Positions 1-12,439 of a DNA stretch of 64,000 nucleotides are shown here, piece after piece. The number at the start of each line of letters is the position of its first letter. The stretch's first letter is position 1. A program made the position numbers and the translations under genes. The notes below the pieces were generated by a model. The model did no database searches. It had not been told where the DNA came from and saw nothing but the letters and a program-made list of their open reading frames with translations. This DNA is from Branchiostoma floridae (lineage: Eukaryota; Chordata; Leptocardii; Amphioxiformes; Branchiostomatidae), in assembly GCF_000003815.2 (NCBI RefSeq), contig NC_049984.1:3099241-3163240 (forward strand), in the 5' to 3' direction.

Positions 1-264
1 CCTTCGTTTTCCCGACCCCTACTCGCCTACCAAATATCATCAGGATCCATTCAAGGCTTCTCGAGTTATACTGGTGACAGACAGACAGACGTACAAGCCT
101 AGAACATAACCTTGCCATTCTGGCAAAGGTAAACACTCCCCCAAAGTGTAGGATATGCATATATCGCAACGCAGGAGAATGACAGCGGATTTGCGGATTT
201 ACCGTACGCGTGCGTCCGCCTCTCACGGCGTCCCGAGCACAACAGCACGACCCGGAAGCGGCGA

Positions 265-1143
265 ACTCTTTTCTTCTTCTTTCTTCTTTATTCATTAAAA
301 TCAACCTTACAGAGATTAATTCTTAGCAGAAGCATCTCTGAATGCCGTTGATCTTTACAATGTGACTCAGAGTAAATACTTACAACGACTAGACAACATG
401 TACAGTACGCATGACATACACAGTACATAGACAAATAAAACACTTAGGCACCAGTCATTGATTTGTTGTACAGTCTGATTGTATAGTGTAGGAATGAGTT
501 GCGCAGTCTGGAGGTCCTTGCTTTTGGGACCGAGATACTACATGAGCTTCGAAGTGACCTCCCAGTGACCTCTGACCTGACCGGAGGGACCATGTCATGT
601 AGCGGGTGATCCGGGTTCATCATTTGCTTGAGTAGCTTAATGGCAGCGAGTTCACGTCTCTCCTTGAGTGTGGGCAAATCCGGAACACTTCTCCTGCCAC
701 CTAGAGAGATGATCTTTAGTGCTCTCCTTTGCACTTTCTCGATTAACTGTTCTTGTTGTTTGGTGCAACCAACTAAGAGAACATGGCCATACTCAAGTAC
801 GGGCCTGACCAGGGCCGTATACACCTGTACAAGGTCGGACACCGACATGCCTTGTTTGGTTAGGACACGTAGGTAGTAAAGTCTGCGTGAGCCCTTGGTC
901 ACCATCGACGTAACCTGGTCGTTGAGGGTTAGACCTCTGTCAAGGATGAATCCTAGACCTTTAGCTGACTCCACGACGGGTACTGCTTCCCCCCCTAGAA
1001 TCAGAGTAGGTGGCGTCGGAATGCTTTTGCAAAAGCAAATTTGAAGCTGCATGCTCTTCTTGCCGTTAAGGATCATCCTGTGACGACCAGCCCAAGAGTC
1101 GAGATTGGACGACTCTTCCTCCACAGTCGTGTCCACAGTTTAC
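265..1143 (-). mobile_element. 5'-truncated non-LTR retrotransposon, reverse transcriptase C-terminal part
   Basis: The open frame at 444-1136 on the minus strand encodes about 230 residues typical of the end of a CR1/L2/Jockey-type reverse transcriptase: an LDSWAGRHRMILNGKKS stretch, then LGFILDRGLTLNDQV, LVRPVLEYGHV and KVQRRALKII, in the order found in the thumb and connection region. The catalytic YADD part is absent, so the copy is 5'-truncated at about 1143, as usual for target-primed insertion. Downstream of the stop, on the minus strand, an untranslated tail ends in an AAGAAGAAAG-type simple repeat at about 265-290. This is a dead insertion, not a host gene. The family level is certain; the clade (CR1 versus L2) is inferred. 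Confidence 0.85.
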
Positions 1144-1736
1144 GCGCTATGTTCGATAGAGTAGGCTATGGAGTATTAATAATACCGGTTTATTGCATAC
1201 AAATAGTCCAGAAATAGCAGCCGAGCCTGATTTGTTTCAGACTTTACAAACAAGTTACATTTCAGGGGCTTTACATCACATTAAATTAAAACATGACAAT
1301 TATAATATATATTGCGATTAAAATCTTTAGATTGGTAAGGAGTCGTTAAAATCTATCATATAATATAATATATCAACATCAAAATCAACAACAAGATATT
1401 TGTGTTAACGGTCACAATTCCTTATTCAAAACAGTGGTAATGTAAGGTATCGGACATTTGCGGTAGCGCTCAGTTTGTGTGTAAATACAGTTCAGTTTGT
1501 GGCTAGTCCGCGTTAGTCGCCCACTGGCTCCTCCACGGGATGGGGGAAGCCAGTCTCTGAAAGCCGAGTTCAGAAGTTTCAGTCCGAATTTCTTGCATAG
1601 TTGTTCCCTCCTGGATTCAAGGTTGGGTAGTCCGAGTATGTGGGTATTACCGGTATATTCAGAACAGGCTCCCGTTTAAATCGCTATACACATGTACATG
1701 TCATCATTAAGCAAAATTTGAGTCCTAAAAACACAG
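1144..1736. other. AT-rich spacer between two retrotransposon fragments
   Basis: I see no open frame with protein character, no RNA gene and no clear repeat here. It contains short AT-rich runs (for example 1290-1375). Confidence 0.4.
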
Positions 1737-2409
1737 CATACAAAGATAGGCGATAGGTTACGCCCAAGGGAAACACCTGTCACGTATACCTTAGCCTGCA
1801 TTGATCTCATTTTTACAAATCAGGCAGAAAAGTGTGGCAAAGTAAGAGTAGAGACTGTTGGTTTCTCTGACCATGATATTGTTGTGTTTTCGAGAAAGGC
1901 AAAACTCCATTCAAAAGGACCTAGGATTGTGCACAAAAGGACATACAAGAACTTTGATGAGGACGCTTTCCTGTCTGACATACAAGCTGCACCATGGCAC
2001 CTGGTATACAACTTCAGCGACAGTGATCAGGCAACAGACATTTTTACGGACATTCTGCAAGGTATCTGTGACAAGCATGCTCCTATTAGAAAGTTCACTG
2101 TCAGATCAACTCCTGCTCCTTGGTTAACCTCGGACATTCAGGAACTTATGACGTTGCGGGATGACGCCAAGAGAGAAGCCAAGATGTCTGGACTTGAATC
2201 TGACTTTGCAGTATACCGGAAACTTCGTAACAGGGTAGTGTCAGAAGTCCGGAAGGCAAAAACCGGCTTCTACGGGGAGAAATTTGACTCTTGCTCGGGA
2301 AACCCGAAGCAGGCTTGGAACACCATCAACTCTCTGCTTGGGAGAAAACACACCGTTAGTCCAGGCAGTGTTCAGGCAGATGGGAAACTGCTGAGTAACC
2401 CGAGGGGGG
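1737..2409 (+). mobile_element. Non-LTR retrotransposon fragment: end of the endonuclease and linker to reverse transcriptase
   Basis: Reading in the frame of codon 1884, the open stretch runs upstream to about 1737 and gives IDLIFTN followed by GFSDHDIVV, the C-terminal motifs of an AP-type (EEP) endonuclease with the SDH signature. Next comes the linker PWLTSDIQELMTLRDDAKREA, then FAVYRKLRNRVVSEVRKAK and NPKQAWNTINSLLGRK, which in CR1/L2-like elements directly precede the reverse transcriptase. The reading is then cut by a gap at 2410. Sequence after the gap (2510 on) does not look like reverse transcriptase, so the rest of the element is missing or lies in the gap. It is on the opposite strand to the fragment at 265-1143 and covers a different part of the ORF. 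Confidence 0.85.
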
Positions 2410-2509
2410 NNNNNNNNNNNNNNNNNNNNNNNNNNNNNNNNNNNNNNNNNNNNNNNNNNNNNNNNNNNNNNNNNNNNNNNNNNNNNNNNNNNNNNNNNNN
2501 NNNNNNNNN
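2410..2509. other. Assembly gap (100 N)
   Basis: Exactly 100 N, the usual placeholder for a gap of unknown size; it breaks a retrotransposon fragment. Confidence 0.98.
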
Positions 2510-3954
2510 TCAACAAAGAGCTTCAACAAAAAAAGTGGGGGTAAACACTGCGCCCTATGGAGGTATTGTTTCTGAACGGTCTGTATGCTGTTGCCATGGC
2601 AATGGCTGCGGTTGGACCACGGACGCGGCAGAATTGTCTTATGTGACCGCAAACGGTCGTAATTGAATTTTCCTCTTCATTTGTGGACAAAGCCCAGTTC
2701 ATGAATATGGGCACAAACTGAGCTTTCAATGGCAGATGAGTGAAAAAAAGAAAACAATGTTCCAGATCGTAAACAATTGGTTAGCGATAGAAAGCCCTTT
2801 AGATAGAGAACACAAAAAATGTGCCAGTAAAAAGGTCATGAAAAATGATCACAAGCATTTAAAATGATACCAGTGACAATCATGATGTGCCTTCTAAGTC
2901 AGATGAAGACTATTTGTTTCATGTATACTGAATGTTGTAGATACGCCTTATTATATATATATGTTATGTTGAATGAAAAGGTTGAAATTCATAAAAAACA
3001 TCCAAGTCAAGTACATGTACAACGAAGCCAATGCCTTTGATATTGGTACATTGGGAATTAACTTCTCAATTGTATGCGTTTTGGCTTTGACATATTTCTG
3101 GCCCAGAAAAACGGATGAAGTGAAATGACAGTAATTAATGTATGTGAATGTTACCCTACTATAAATTTACACCAATTCAGTGAAACGGACAAGTGAAATC
3201 TCTTCCTGGGATTTAAACAATCCCTTCATGTCATACGAAAACGGTGAGTTATGGAGAAACAGTGCAAAATAGATTAGTTTGTCTTTCTTTGGGATTTGTG
3301 TTAAGAACATGTAGAGTTGGAATTAAGGTGAGTGGATATATTTCATAGTTTCGTGATTTGAAAGCAGGAGCTGATCTTTTTTGATTAGAGAAGATTTGTG
3401 ACGTGAAAATGGCATAGTTATATACGATTTCAAGTTCACTGCTGGTTTATTCTGATAGTATTGTAATTTGAGGATCATCATTGTAGGTAGGTACATAATT
3501 AGGTAGTTCAATTTGGTTTGAGACCTAAATCATTCTCAATTTTAGCAGAGGTTCAACAAAAGGTCAAGAGGAAAACAGAAGGATAGGAGGAAAAACTTGC
3601 CTCCTTGAAACTGTGAACAGATGTGTGCCTTAGTCTTTAAGTTCATTGTCAATATTTTAAGACCCTAAAACTGTAAGATCCTACAAATGAAGTCAGCATG
3701 GCCTTGATGTATATTGTCAGACAAAACTATATGAATAAAGATTAGCTTTGTAGCAAAGACAGGATTTGGAAAGAGAGAAAAAAATGCTGACTGAAAATTA
3801 GTTCTGACAGAACAAGACTGATAAAGGTGAGAAGAAACCTACAGCGTGGGGTTTACTGTCACTGTGTTTCAGTGAATGATATAGGATTTGTCAATTCGAA
3901 TTTGGGAAGTTGTTCCCCAGAATTGAAGGAAACCATGTTGGAAATCAATCCTCA
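2510..3954. other. AT-rich spacer, no gene seen
   Basis: Many stops in all frames and no protein-like stretch, tRNA-like box or strong repeat. Confidence 0.4.
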
Positions 3955-4154
3955 TACAGTCAAACTTGCCCAAGAAGACCACTCAAAGGACTATATTATA
4001 AAAATCTTGCCTATGTGGACAGGTGGTCGTTGTAGACAGAATTTGCTAGGCTTGTGTCAATGAGACAAAATATCTAAGGGATCACCAAAAAGTGGTCACA
4101 TTGACCAGTTGGTCCTTATATAGAGGTGGTAACTTGTATGCAGATTTGACTGTA
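3955..4154 (+). mobile_element. Short inverted-repeat element (TACAGTC family), about 200 bp
   Basis: The left end reads TACAGTCAAACTTG and the right end, inverted, reads TACAGTCAAATCTG. Both ends start with TA, which suggests insertion at a TA dinucleotide. The interior has the words 'gaccactcaaaggac' and 'gtggtc', which recur in the larger element at 35150-36007. There is no coding capacity, so this is a MITE. Sister copies in this window support a real family. Confidence 0.7.
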
Positions 4155-5695
4155 TTCTTGTTACTTGGTTCACATAGAAAATTCACGTGATCTGGAAGAG
4201 AAAATCTAGCTTTCCTTCATATTGTGTTGTCTTCCATGGCACCCTATCGTTTTCAAAAATATTTGATTTGAGAAATTCAGTATAGATTTAAATTTATTTC
4301 AGTGACCAGATGCCTCTAAACATGTTACTTACATGAATTCAGATAAAAAGACACGAAAGGAAGTAGCTTAAGTGAAAGATGACACAACTTAAGTAATTTT
4401 GAAAGGCTGGAACAATCTTGTTTCTTTACAGTCTAATACAAGAATGTATTCTGGATGGATTTGGTGTGTTTTATACCATAGACTACTTAAAGAGTGCTTG
4501 CTGTATAGTGCATTTTAGCCATTTTTACATTTTGTTGCTTTACATGTTGTATCAGCATATAGTGCAAGTTAATGACAGGACTTTGACTCAAGTGTTCCAA
4601 AGTATGTTTTGTTAGGTGTTGATACAATTATTTTACTGCAAGCTGCCTTCTTTTAGGTACTCTTATTTAGGTACATGTACATGTAGGTATATTTGTCATG
4701 TACATTGTACTAACAAATGTTGCATGTTTTGTGCCAACTAATCCTGCTGTTGCCTTTGCTTGTGGAACTGATTATTTTTATAGTATTTACTTTGGTGCTA
4801 TCAGAAATCTAAGCCACTTTAATACAGAGATGTGAATTATGATACTCTAGATTATGTATTTACAGAAATAAACTAAATACGGTATATTGTCCTTTCGTTT
4901 ATCGTTACTGATTGAGAAGTAATGCTTTTTTGGATTCATTGTCTCCTGAAAGATATGAATGTGAAAGACGAGTAGATTGACATGATTGTATTCTTCCATT
5001 CTTTACAGAAATAAGCTAAATATAGAGCTTGAAGCAGCTTTTTGTTGATGACTACTTAAGTAGTAAATGGTTTTGATACATTTTCATACATGAGTTCGAA
5101 ATTGTACACTGTTCAATTCTGTTGTGAAAGACTAAGTCTTGCTTGTGACACATTAGGTTTGATTTGTTTTCTGCAGAGTGAGTAGTGTGCAGCAATTTGT
5201 GTGGAAAGTTGTGTTGACTGTAATCTTGACAATCACAAAACCTGTTTCTTTTTAATACAGAGACATAAATTTTGATGCTCTATATTTACTATCATGAGTC
5301 TTGATTGAGAAATGCATTTTGGACAAATAGACAGTGACTTATTTTCAGTACTTTTTTTTTACAAAATGATAATGATGAAAAGCTTATAAATGCTTCCGCT
5401 AGCTATATATTTATATAGATAATGTTACATATAGATTTTCTAATCAAAGATTGTGTGCTGACAGTGTTTACTTGTGTAGTAAAAGACTTGCTTGTGCCCA
5501 TTCCGTGTCTGTGTGATTCGTTTCTCCCTGAACTGTGCACCAATTTGTGTTGAATGTTGCTGATGATTGTGCTCTCGCCGACAATCATGGCCAAGCCATC
5601 AGCCAAATCTCCGCAATATCTGTAACGTCGATTGTCATTCGCCATCCTGGTCGGGATCAGCCCGGGGATTATCAGCGGCGATGGAAGGGTACCCG
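4155..5695. other. AT-rich spacer, no gene seen
   Basis: No coding signal. Loose similarity between 4800-4860, 5000-5040 and 5255-5300 ('acagaaataa.ctaaata', 'aatacagagat.taaattatgatactcta') suggests an old degenerate duplication. Confidence 0.35.
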
Positions 5696-6062
5696 GACAC
5701 ATTAATCTGAGACTCGCACTGGTGTGGGACCACAAACTACCATAGGGGACGTCAGTGTATTAATCTGACAACTGGACTAGTTTTCACCTTCGAAATTTGA
5801 AACTTGTAACAGTTACTTGTATAGGACGGTAGAGTCATCAGGCACATTACTCCGAGACTTGCACTGGTGTGGGACCACAAAACTACCAGTGGGGATATCG
5901 ACATGTAATAACCTTCACACTGGACAGCTTTTCACTGTTTAAAATGTACATTCCAAGCTTGTAGCTGGTATATGATCATACAATTACATACTGGTACGTC
6001 AAACTGAGACTCGCACTGGTGTGTGACCACAAACTACCAGAGGACAATTCTGGGACCACTCC
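5696..6062 (+). repeat. Degenerate tandem repeat, about 150-bp unit, three copies
   Basis: The phrase 'gagactcgcactggtgtg' followed by 'gaccacaaactacca' occurs at about 5707, 5850 and 6006, and a weaker version near 6450 has 'gtcgtggcatgggaccacgaaa'. The spacing is about 143-155 bp. Sequence between the copies is only partly conserved. I see no coding potential. Confidence 0.6.
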
Positions 6063-6312
6063 ATTTACACATGTACATGTACATCCAAGACTTGTACAGA
6101 TTTTGTTCCACACAATACTATAGGCAAGGTATCATAACTTTACCATATTGCATCCATTATCACATAAAGACACTGGTTATTGGTTTGGTGTTCCTTGCAC
6201 ACCTGTACAACACGCATTTTCCATTTTCATTACTTTTACTTGTACTTGCACAGGTAATCTGGCAACATAACCTACAGCTACTCCGTATCCGTCCGTATCC
6301 ATTTTTGCTTAT

Positions 6313-6351
6313 ACTGCTGCTGGTATCCCTGTCACAGGGGTAGGCAGCAGT
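6313..6351 (+). repeat. Hairpin repeat, copy 1
   Basis: ACTGCTGC pairs with GCAGCAGT, and an inner TATCCCTG pairs with CAGGGGTA around a 3-base loop. The same hairpin recurs at 31566-31604 with nearly the same sequence, so it belongs to a dispersed family. Confidence 0.55.
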
Positions 6352-6729
6352 CGGATAGTCTTCACACTGTGCTTCCATGCGGCTGATCTGTCAAGTGAGT
6401 CCAACATAACCTACTACTGTACTTCAGAAAGTCAAAAACACATTCACACTGTCGTGGCATGGGACCACGAAATAAGTACTTGCAACCAGTCTTTATACAA
6501 GACTTTGAGACTTAAAAAAAAAGATTTTGTGTAACTCCTCATCCCTCCTAGATGTGCCTTCAAGACGTGTACAGAACCAGACTTTTACAGGTATATTATG
6601 GCACCACTACCTGGCTATAGTGTACTGAGACTCTGTCCTAGGGCCAGAAAATACCAGTCTTTGAGTTAAACTTTTTTCAGTTGTACAGATTTCATGACCC
6701 TCCCCAACTTCCTTTGTTGGGGTATTTAA

Positions 6730-7554
6730 TTGGCTGAGAATCTGGGTCGGCGCTCGCTGTCCGCGGTTCACGCAGACCCTTCCATTCGGGCGAGCCGTCC
6801 GGAGCGATTTCCTTGGCAGACAGGACCCTGAAGATAATCGCCTCTGTCCTGCCGATTTCCACGGACGGTAAATCATGGCTGATAAGTTTTTTGTTGACAC
6901 TCTCCTATTGGATTAAGTGTGGAGTACATTAGAGCACAGTGTTATCAGCGCTGACCATGTTAGCGGAGGCAGTCTGCTCGTTAAAAACCGCCGAGTTGGT
7001 TAGGGTACTAAGTACTGACCTGCCTCGAGGGGGGACAACCCTGCTACGCAAATGGAAAATTATTTCTCCCGCTGAATAGCCCCCCGTTTTTAATCCCATT
7101 TGGGGTGCTCCTAGAGCCCAGCCACCCGGGTAATTTATGCTTTTATGTTCTTAAACATGTTATGGAAATGTAGAACCCCTGGCCACTCGCGTTCGCGCCA
7201 GCGGTCTATTATTTATGTGATATTTCTGGCCGGGAAAAGTTCAGATCGGCAAGACAAATAGACGGCTTTACCAGACCTCTACAAGGTGACTCTCAACCGA
7301 AATAGAAACTTAATTCTGAAGATTCGAACGGCAAGGACAAAGTTCTCGATTACGGCCCGCCATATAATATGCAGATCGCCGATCTCTCCTGATAATGGAA
7401 CACTTATATAATTATACCCCCATCTCCCCAGCCCTTCCAAATCTTTTTCCTGATCATTTAGTTTGGGGCTGGTAAATTAATACCCGCCGACATCTGAATC
7501 CAGAACCTTGTGCTAATGACGACGCCCGCGACGACGGAGATGTGGCTTCCCCGA
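6730..7554. promoter_or_regulatory. CpG-containing single-copy-looking noncoding block, possible regulatory DNA
   Basis: Base composition rises sharply against the AT-rich spacer upstream. The block has no protein-like frame and no internal repeats. It carries homeodomain-type words such as TTTTTAATCCC and GGTAATTTATG near 7090-7140. This is only suggestive; conservation between species would be needed to call it an enhancer. Confidence 0.25.
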
Positions 7555-7983
7555 NNNNNNNNNNNNNNNNNNNNNNNNNNNNNNNNNNNNNNNNNNNNNN
7601 NNNNNNNNNNNNNNNNNNNNNNNNNNNNNNNNNNNNNNNNNNNNNNNNNNNNNNNNNNNNNNNNNNNNNNNNNNNNNNNNNNNNNNNNNNNNNNNNNNNN
7701 NNNNNNNNNNNNNNNNNNNNNNNNNNNNNNNNNNNNNNNNNNNNNNNNNNNNNNNNNNNNNNNNNNNNNNNNNNNNNNNNNNNNNNNNNNNNNNNNNNNN
7801 NNNNNNNNNNNNNNNNNNNNNNNNNNNNNNNNNNNNNNNNNNNNNNNNNNNNNNNNNNNNNNNNNNNNNNNNNNNNNNNNNNNNNNNNNNNNNNNNNNNN
7901 NNNNNNNNNNNNNNNNNNNNNNNNNNNNNNNNNNNNNNNNNNNNNNNNNNNNNNNNNNNNNNNNNNNNNNNNNNNNNNNNNNN
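7555..7983. other. Assembly gap (429 N)
   Basis: A run of 429 N, probably a size-estimated gap. Open frames drawn through it have no meaning. Confidence 0.98.
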
Positions 7984-8330
7984 CGAAACTCGTTAAAGCA
8001 GTGCAGGCGGAATTAAGGCCTCAGTTTCCCCATCCCGGCTCGCGCACTCATCAGTTCAGAGAATTATGTTTGAATTAAGGGAGCGCTGAATAGATTAATA
8101 TCGCACAGTTTTAGAGGCTTACCGGTTTCCCTTTGGACAAGCCGGATGCCCGCTGATGCATTACACCATTAGAATGGTAATTAATGCCACAGCAGTCATT
8201 ATGGCCAAATGCACGTTTGATGTTCAAAGTAGCAGTTCTATTAGGAGTTAAAGTGGTGCGACGCGCCGACGAAAAACTTTCCCAAGAATCGGGGTGCGCG
8301 CAGAGGCCGGCGCAAGGCAGACACATGGGA
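7984..8330. promoter_or_regulatory. Noncoding block with homeodomain-like words, possible regulatory DNA
   Basis: Similar in style to the block before the gap. ATTAATATCGC, GGTAATTAATGCC and CAGTCATTATGGCC lie within about 120 bp. There is no open frame of protein character. Regulatory function is an inference. Confidence 0.22.
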
Positions 8331-9359
8331 ATAAAACAGACTTTTTAGATACTTTTATATCTTTATTATGCTTTTTCTGTCATGTATTTATCATTTACAT
8401 GCTTTCCTGAAAAGTAGTGCTCGTCACTGAAGAGAGACTGCTCTGATTTAAAAAAAAAACAGCAGTTGATAGCCTGTCTAACCACGTTTGGTAAACAGTC
8501 TTTGTTCTACCAAAATAGTCCAGCTCAAGTATTGTATTGTCAGCTCCACAGAAAACATTGTCCTTTAGTGGCACTGAAACAGAAACCAAGACATGTTACC
8601 ATGGTGATGAAGACTGCTGCCGTTTCCATAGCAACCCATTGTTGCAGTTTCACTGAACTGATCACAACCATTTTTCAGTCCTGCATGCTGACAGTACAGG
8701 ACAAATGCTGGCCTTTCATGCACACATGTACAGAGCAGGCGTAACTCATTGGTACCAGACATAATATTTTGACAAACACTATGTCTCTCTCTCTTGACAG
8801 AGGGATGTTACGAGCAAGGTTATGTCCCTCGTATGGGACAGACATATGCTCCCCCTTGGCTGAGTGACCAGGAATAGGCAAGAACAGATACCTATGATAA
8901 TTAGAGTTCTCCAGGGAAGGCTGCAGGATAGGGCACTATCACAACTGGCTAGTTTCCTGGTCATTTTCCTGCCAGGTCCTTAGGCTTGTTACTGCCATGA
9001 AAATGGTTTGTCTGTCTGTCTGTGTGGGAGACTGAGTGTTCCTGTTTTTCACATCATCAACGTACTAAGAACCATCATCATCATGCACTAAGAACCACTG
9101 GATGGATTGTAATGATATTTGGTATGTGGCTAGGTCTTGGGAAGATGAAGGTCAAGGTTGGTTATTGGCCTCCGACAGCTTTCCTTTTCACCTTCTGCTG
9201 ATGAACAAATTAATCTCCTTCAACTTTTCAAGCTCTGTACATTATCCATGCAGTTTTAGAAATACATTTATATTTGTGGTATGTAACATTATCACCCACA
9301 TAGCTGCAGATCATAGCTGTTGTTGATGATCATTTCTGCAGACATCTAACCTTTATTAT
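8331..9359. other. Spacer, no gene seen
   Basis: No supported coding frame. A short CTGT repeat lies near 9009-9023 and a short duplicated 'ctaagaacca' at about 9064 and 9088. Confidence 0.35.
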
Positions 9360-10612
9360 TTTACTCACAGCACAGCTAGTCCAGTCAACGACGTCAGAAA
9401 CATTGGAAACAAGATTTGAGGTCTAAGTTTCAGATCTGGCAATGTCAACAGGAAAGAACAACCTGACAAACCAGTTTATTTCCCTCATGTGTACTTAACT
9501 CCCAGCTGAATCTGTATAGTTAACTAGTTACAGTGTAGTCTAGTTAGATAATGTCAGAAAGATTTGTCTCCAGAATTGTGCAATATTCATTTGGCAACAA
9601 CATCACACTCATAAGTTTTTTTCTTATGTTGTTAAGCAGTGTTTGTTTAGCTTCCAGCAGTCTATAGTTAGGCTAGTCAATAATGACACAATAAACATTT
9701 GTCTCAAGATCCAGGCCCTGATCTTTGTTCATCTTCCAAATCATCGAAGAAGAAAAAAAATATCCACACAAGTTTATTTGCTGTGCAAAACTGGTCTAGT
9801 CAATAATAATATCAGAAACTATCTTGTTGCCAAATCTATGTTCATTTGGCAATAACATGAGCAAAATTCCACACACTAGTTTATTTCATTGTGGCCATGG
9901 CTAGTGTCCATTTTACTGACATGTATACAACTAGTCTTGTCGATAAGTTGTCTCTGTTTTAGGATTTGGACACTGATCTATGCTTATTTGGTGAATCTTA
10001 TCATTTAGAAAAACAGCCACAATCCAGTTTATTTGTTTTCTTGTTTTCTATCAATTTTAGTCCCAGCCGCCTGTGTACTTAGTGTGGTCGATAAATGATT
10101 GTTAAAACATCTGTCTCAAAATCTAGGCCCCGATCTATGTTCATTTGGCAACAACATCAGAAAAAAAAATCCACACACTCATTTATTTGTTTTGTTGTTA
10201 GAATACCCAGTGTCCATCTTACAACTAAGTCTAGTCGATAATGATGTCATAAACATTTATCTCAAGATTCAGGCTCCGATTTTTGTTCATTCGGCATCAA
10301 CATCTGTTATTCAGTAAAAAAATCCACACACTCATTTATTTGTTTTGTTGTTAGTTCACCCAGTGTCCATCTTACAAGTCTAGTTGATAATGATGTCAGG
10401 AACATTTGTCTCAAGATTCTGGCTCCGATTTATGTTCATTTGGCAACAACATCAGAAAAAAACCCACACATTTATTTGTTGTGTTGTCAGATTGTTGTTA
10501 GAATACCCAGTGTCCATCTTACAACTAAGTCCAGTCGATAATGATGTCGGAAACATTTGTCTCAAGATTCAGGCTCCGATCTATGTTCATTTGGCAGCAA
10601 CATGAGTATAAA
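9360..10612 (+). repeat. Tandem repeat block, about 150-bp unit, about eight copies
   Basis: Units share 'tttgtctcaagattc', 'ggctccgatctatg' and 'ttcatttggcaacaacatcag', then an A-run, then 'cacacactcatttatttg' and 'gtgtccatcttac'. Unit centres lie near 9575, 9697, 9830, 9950, 10112, 10257, 10407 and 10558. The last four units are the most alike and the first four the most decayed, a gradient consistent with growth at the right end. Small open frames here are repeat by-products. Confidence 0.75.
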
Positions 10613-11640
10613 AACCACCCCGCCGGCCCAGATGAGGCGTACATTTCGGTAATTTCTTGTCCACTCCGACAGATGGAGATGAAGATATTCATAATTCAGC
10701 ATCATTACGTCCGTCCCGATGGACAGGCCTGTGACCCTATCATGTTCGGGTCACCCTGTGCCCCCGGGGCGCGTTTCCCGAGATTACACAGGCTCCGTAT
10801 GATGCAGGGGCGGCGCGACTTAAATCTCAATTCGGACCGACCGGTTAGTAACGATTGGGAGGCCGCTTGTGTTGACGCGTCCGGAGTTGTTAAGTGTGGG
10901 GCTGTATGTACACAAAGTGTTTACAATGCTGTTAGAAAATTCCACCACGAAAATTGATTGCTATCGACATGGTAACTTGGTATTTTGGTGGGCCACTTGA
11001 TTTTGTAAATTCTCATTTGTGTTTTAAAGAGTTCGTCGAAGTATTTCACATGAAAGTTAGCAACATTTACACATTTTATTGCATTCAAGGGAACACCTTT
11101 GCTGTAGAAATCTGCATTCCAATTGAAGGACAGGCAACACATTTTAATTCTTGTCATTGTTTACCTTATATTCTCCCAGTTTATAGCTGTATATTTACAA
11201 TTCCTCACTTTGCAATTTCGCTGACTACAACAGCCCTTGATAATGGCATGAATGACAAATGTATGACATTTTTCCAATCTACCAAACTAATATGATCCTT
11301 CCAAATGGAGGGAAAAAATGGCGTTTTGTAGATTTTCCTTCATTATCCGCAAATTCCCTGCATAGTTGATGTTGCTAAACTGTCCCGGTGGACACTGGAC
11401 GCAGCAACGGGCTGACCTGGGGCACTTCTGGCGAAAATGGAGCACGCCGTACGCATCGAGATTTATTGGTAAATAAAAACGATGTCCCACGAAATTTGGG
11501 GAATGACACGTCTGGTATTACCAAGCTTGCCTCTGATGAGGGCGATCGGATTGGGCAATGTCCGAGTGTTGTAGTGAAGCCTGTCAAACAAAATGTCTGG
11601 AGACCTATACAGAACAACATGTAACCAACGTACATTTATG
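10613..11640. other. Mixed spacer with GC-richer blocks, no gene seen
   Basis: GC-richer sequence at 10615-10910 and 11380-11600 flanks an AT-rich middle. The open frames are short and have no recognisable domain or codon pattern. 11461-11480 holds a forkhead-like GTAAATAAA word. I cannot assign a function. Confidence 0.3.
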
Positions 11641-11689
11641 CAATGTGACTTTTGTGATGATCGAGATATGTTACGTTACAGTTTCTGAA

Positions 11690-12020
11690 AAGGCAGAGAG
11701 ACAATGTAAACCCAGCCAGCTGACTGTCAGTCATTTTCCAACAAAGAAACCTTGCAAAGATAGGACAACACATAACACTAAAAGCACTGTGATTAAAGTC
11801 ACGGTCAGTTCAAACCACGTCACTAAAAAATGCACATAGGCTATGACAACACAACCAGCAGACCAACTGTCAGTCATTTTCTGACAAACAAACCTTTCAG
11901 ACATTAGACAACACGTAACACACGCAGCACGGTTACTCTTGTCATGATCACTTTAAACCTTGTGTCACTTCCCAAAAAAAGATGCAGAGAGACAACGGGA
12001 ACACAGCCAGCAGACCAGCA
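11690..12020 (+). repeat. Tandem repeat, about 145-bp unit, just over two copies
   Basis: The phrase 'acccagccagctgactgtcag' at about 11710 is repeated as 'caaccagcagaccaactgtcag' at about 11852 and as 'cacagccagcagaccagc' at about 12002, with 'tcattttc' plus 'acaaa.aaacctt' following the first two. Confidence 0.55.
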
Positions 12021-12439
12021 TCAAAACTCCATTACCACATATATATGTCACCCAAACTGACAGGTTCACTGGGCAACATGCCAGCCCGCAGTAGCCTGGC
12101 ATGCAGGCCCTCAACTGCACTTCCCGTGGGTTATCCTACAGCTGTGCCCTGCTGAGATCGTAAGTAGGCTGGTTACGAGGCTAGCAACTCAAGCTTAAGC
12201 CTAGCACACAGATTTGGTCCAACAAAGGCTTCCAGTTCTCTCCGCAGCCTGGTACACTTTGTTTAGCATCAACTGTACTTTATGCAGGTTAGAAGGCTGT
12301 TTTCTAGGCTAGGAAGGCAAACAGGCTACAGTAGCCTGGTGTTCCCCACAAATCTGGACCAGTCTGGAAATGAAAGCTTCCCCCCCTGCACTGCCATCAA
12401 ACCTCAGTCCTGGGCCGGGCCAGAGGCAGGTGCTCCCCG

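Noticed and set aside
7510-8078. Open frames of 168-178 codons
   Set aside because: They consist almost wholly of the 429-N gap; only a few real codons flank it.
9360-10612. CRISPR-like array
   Set aside because: The repeats are long, degenerate and lack unique spacers of constant length; the genome is clearly eukaryotic.
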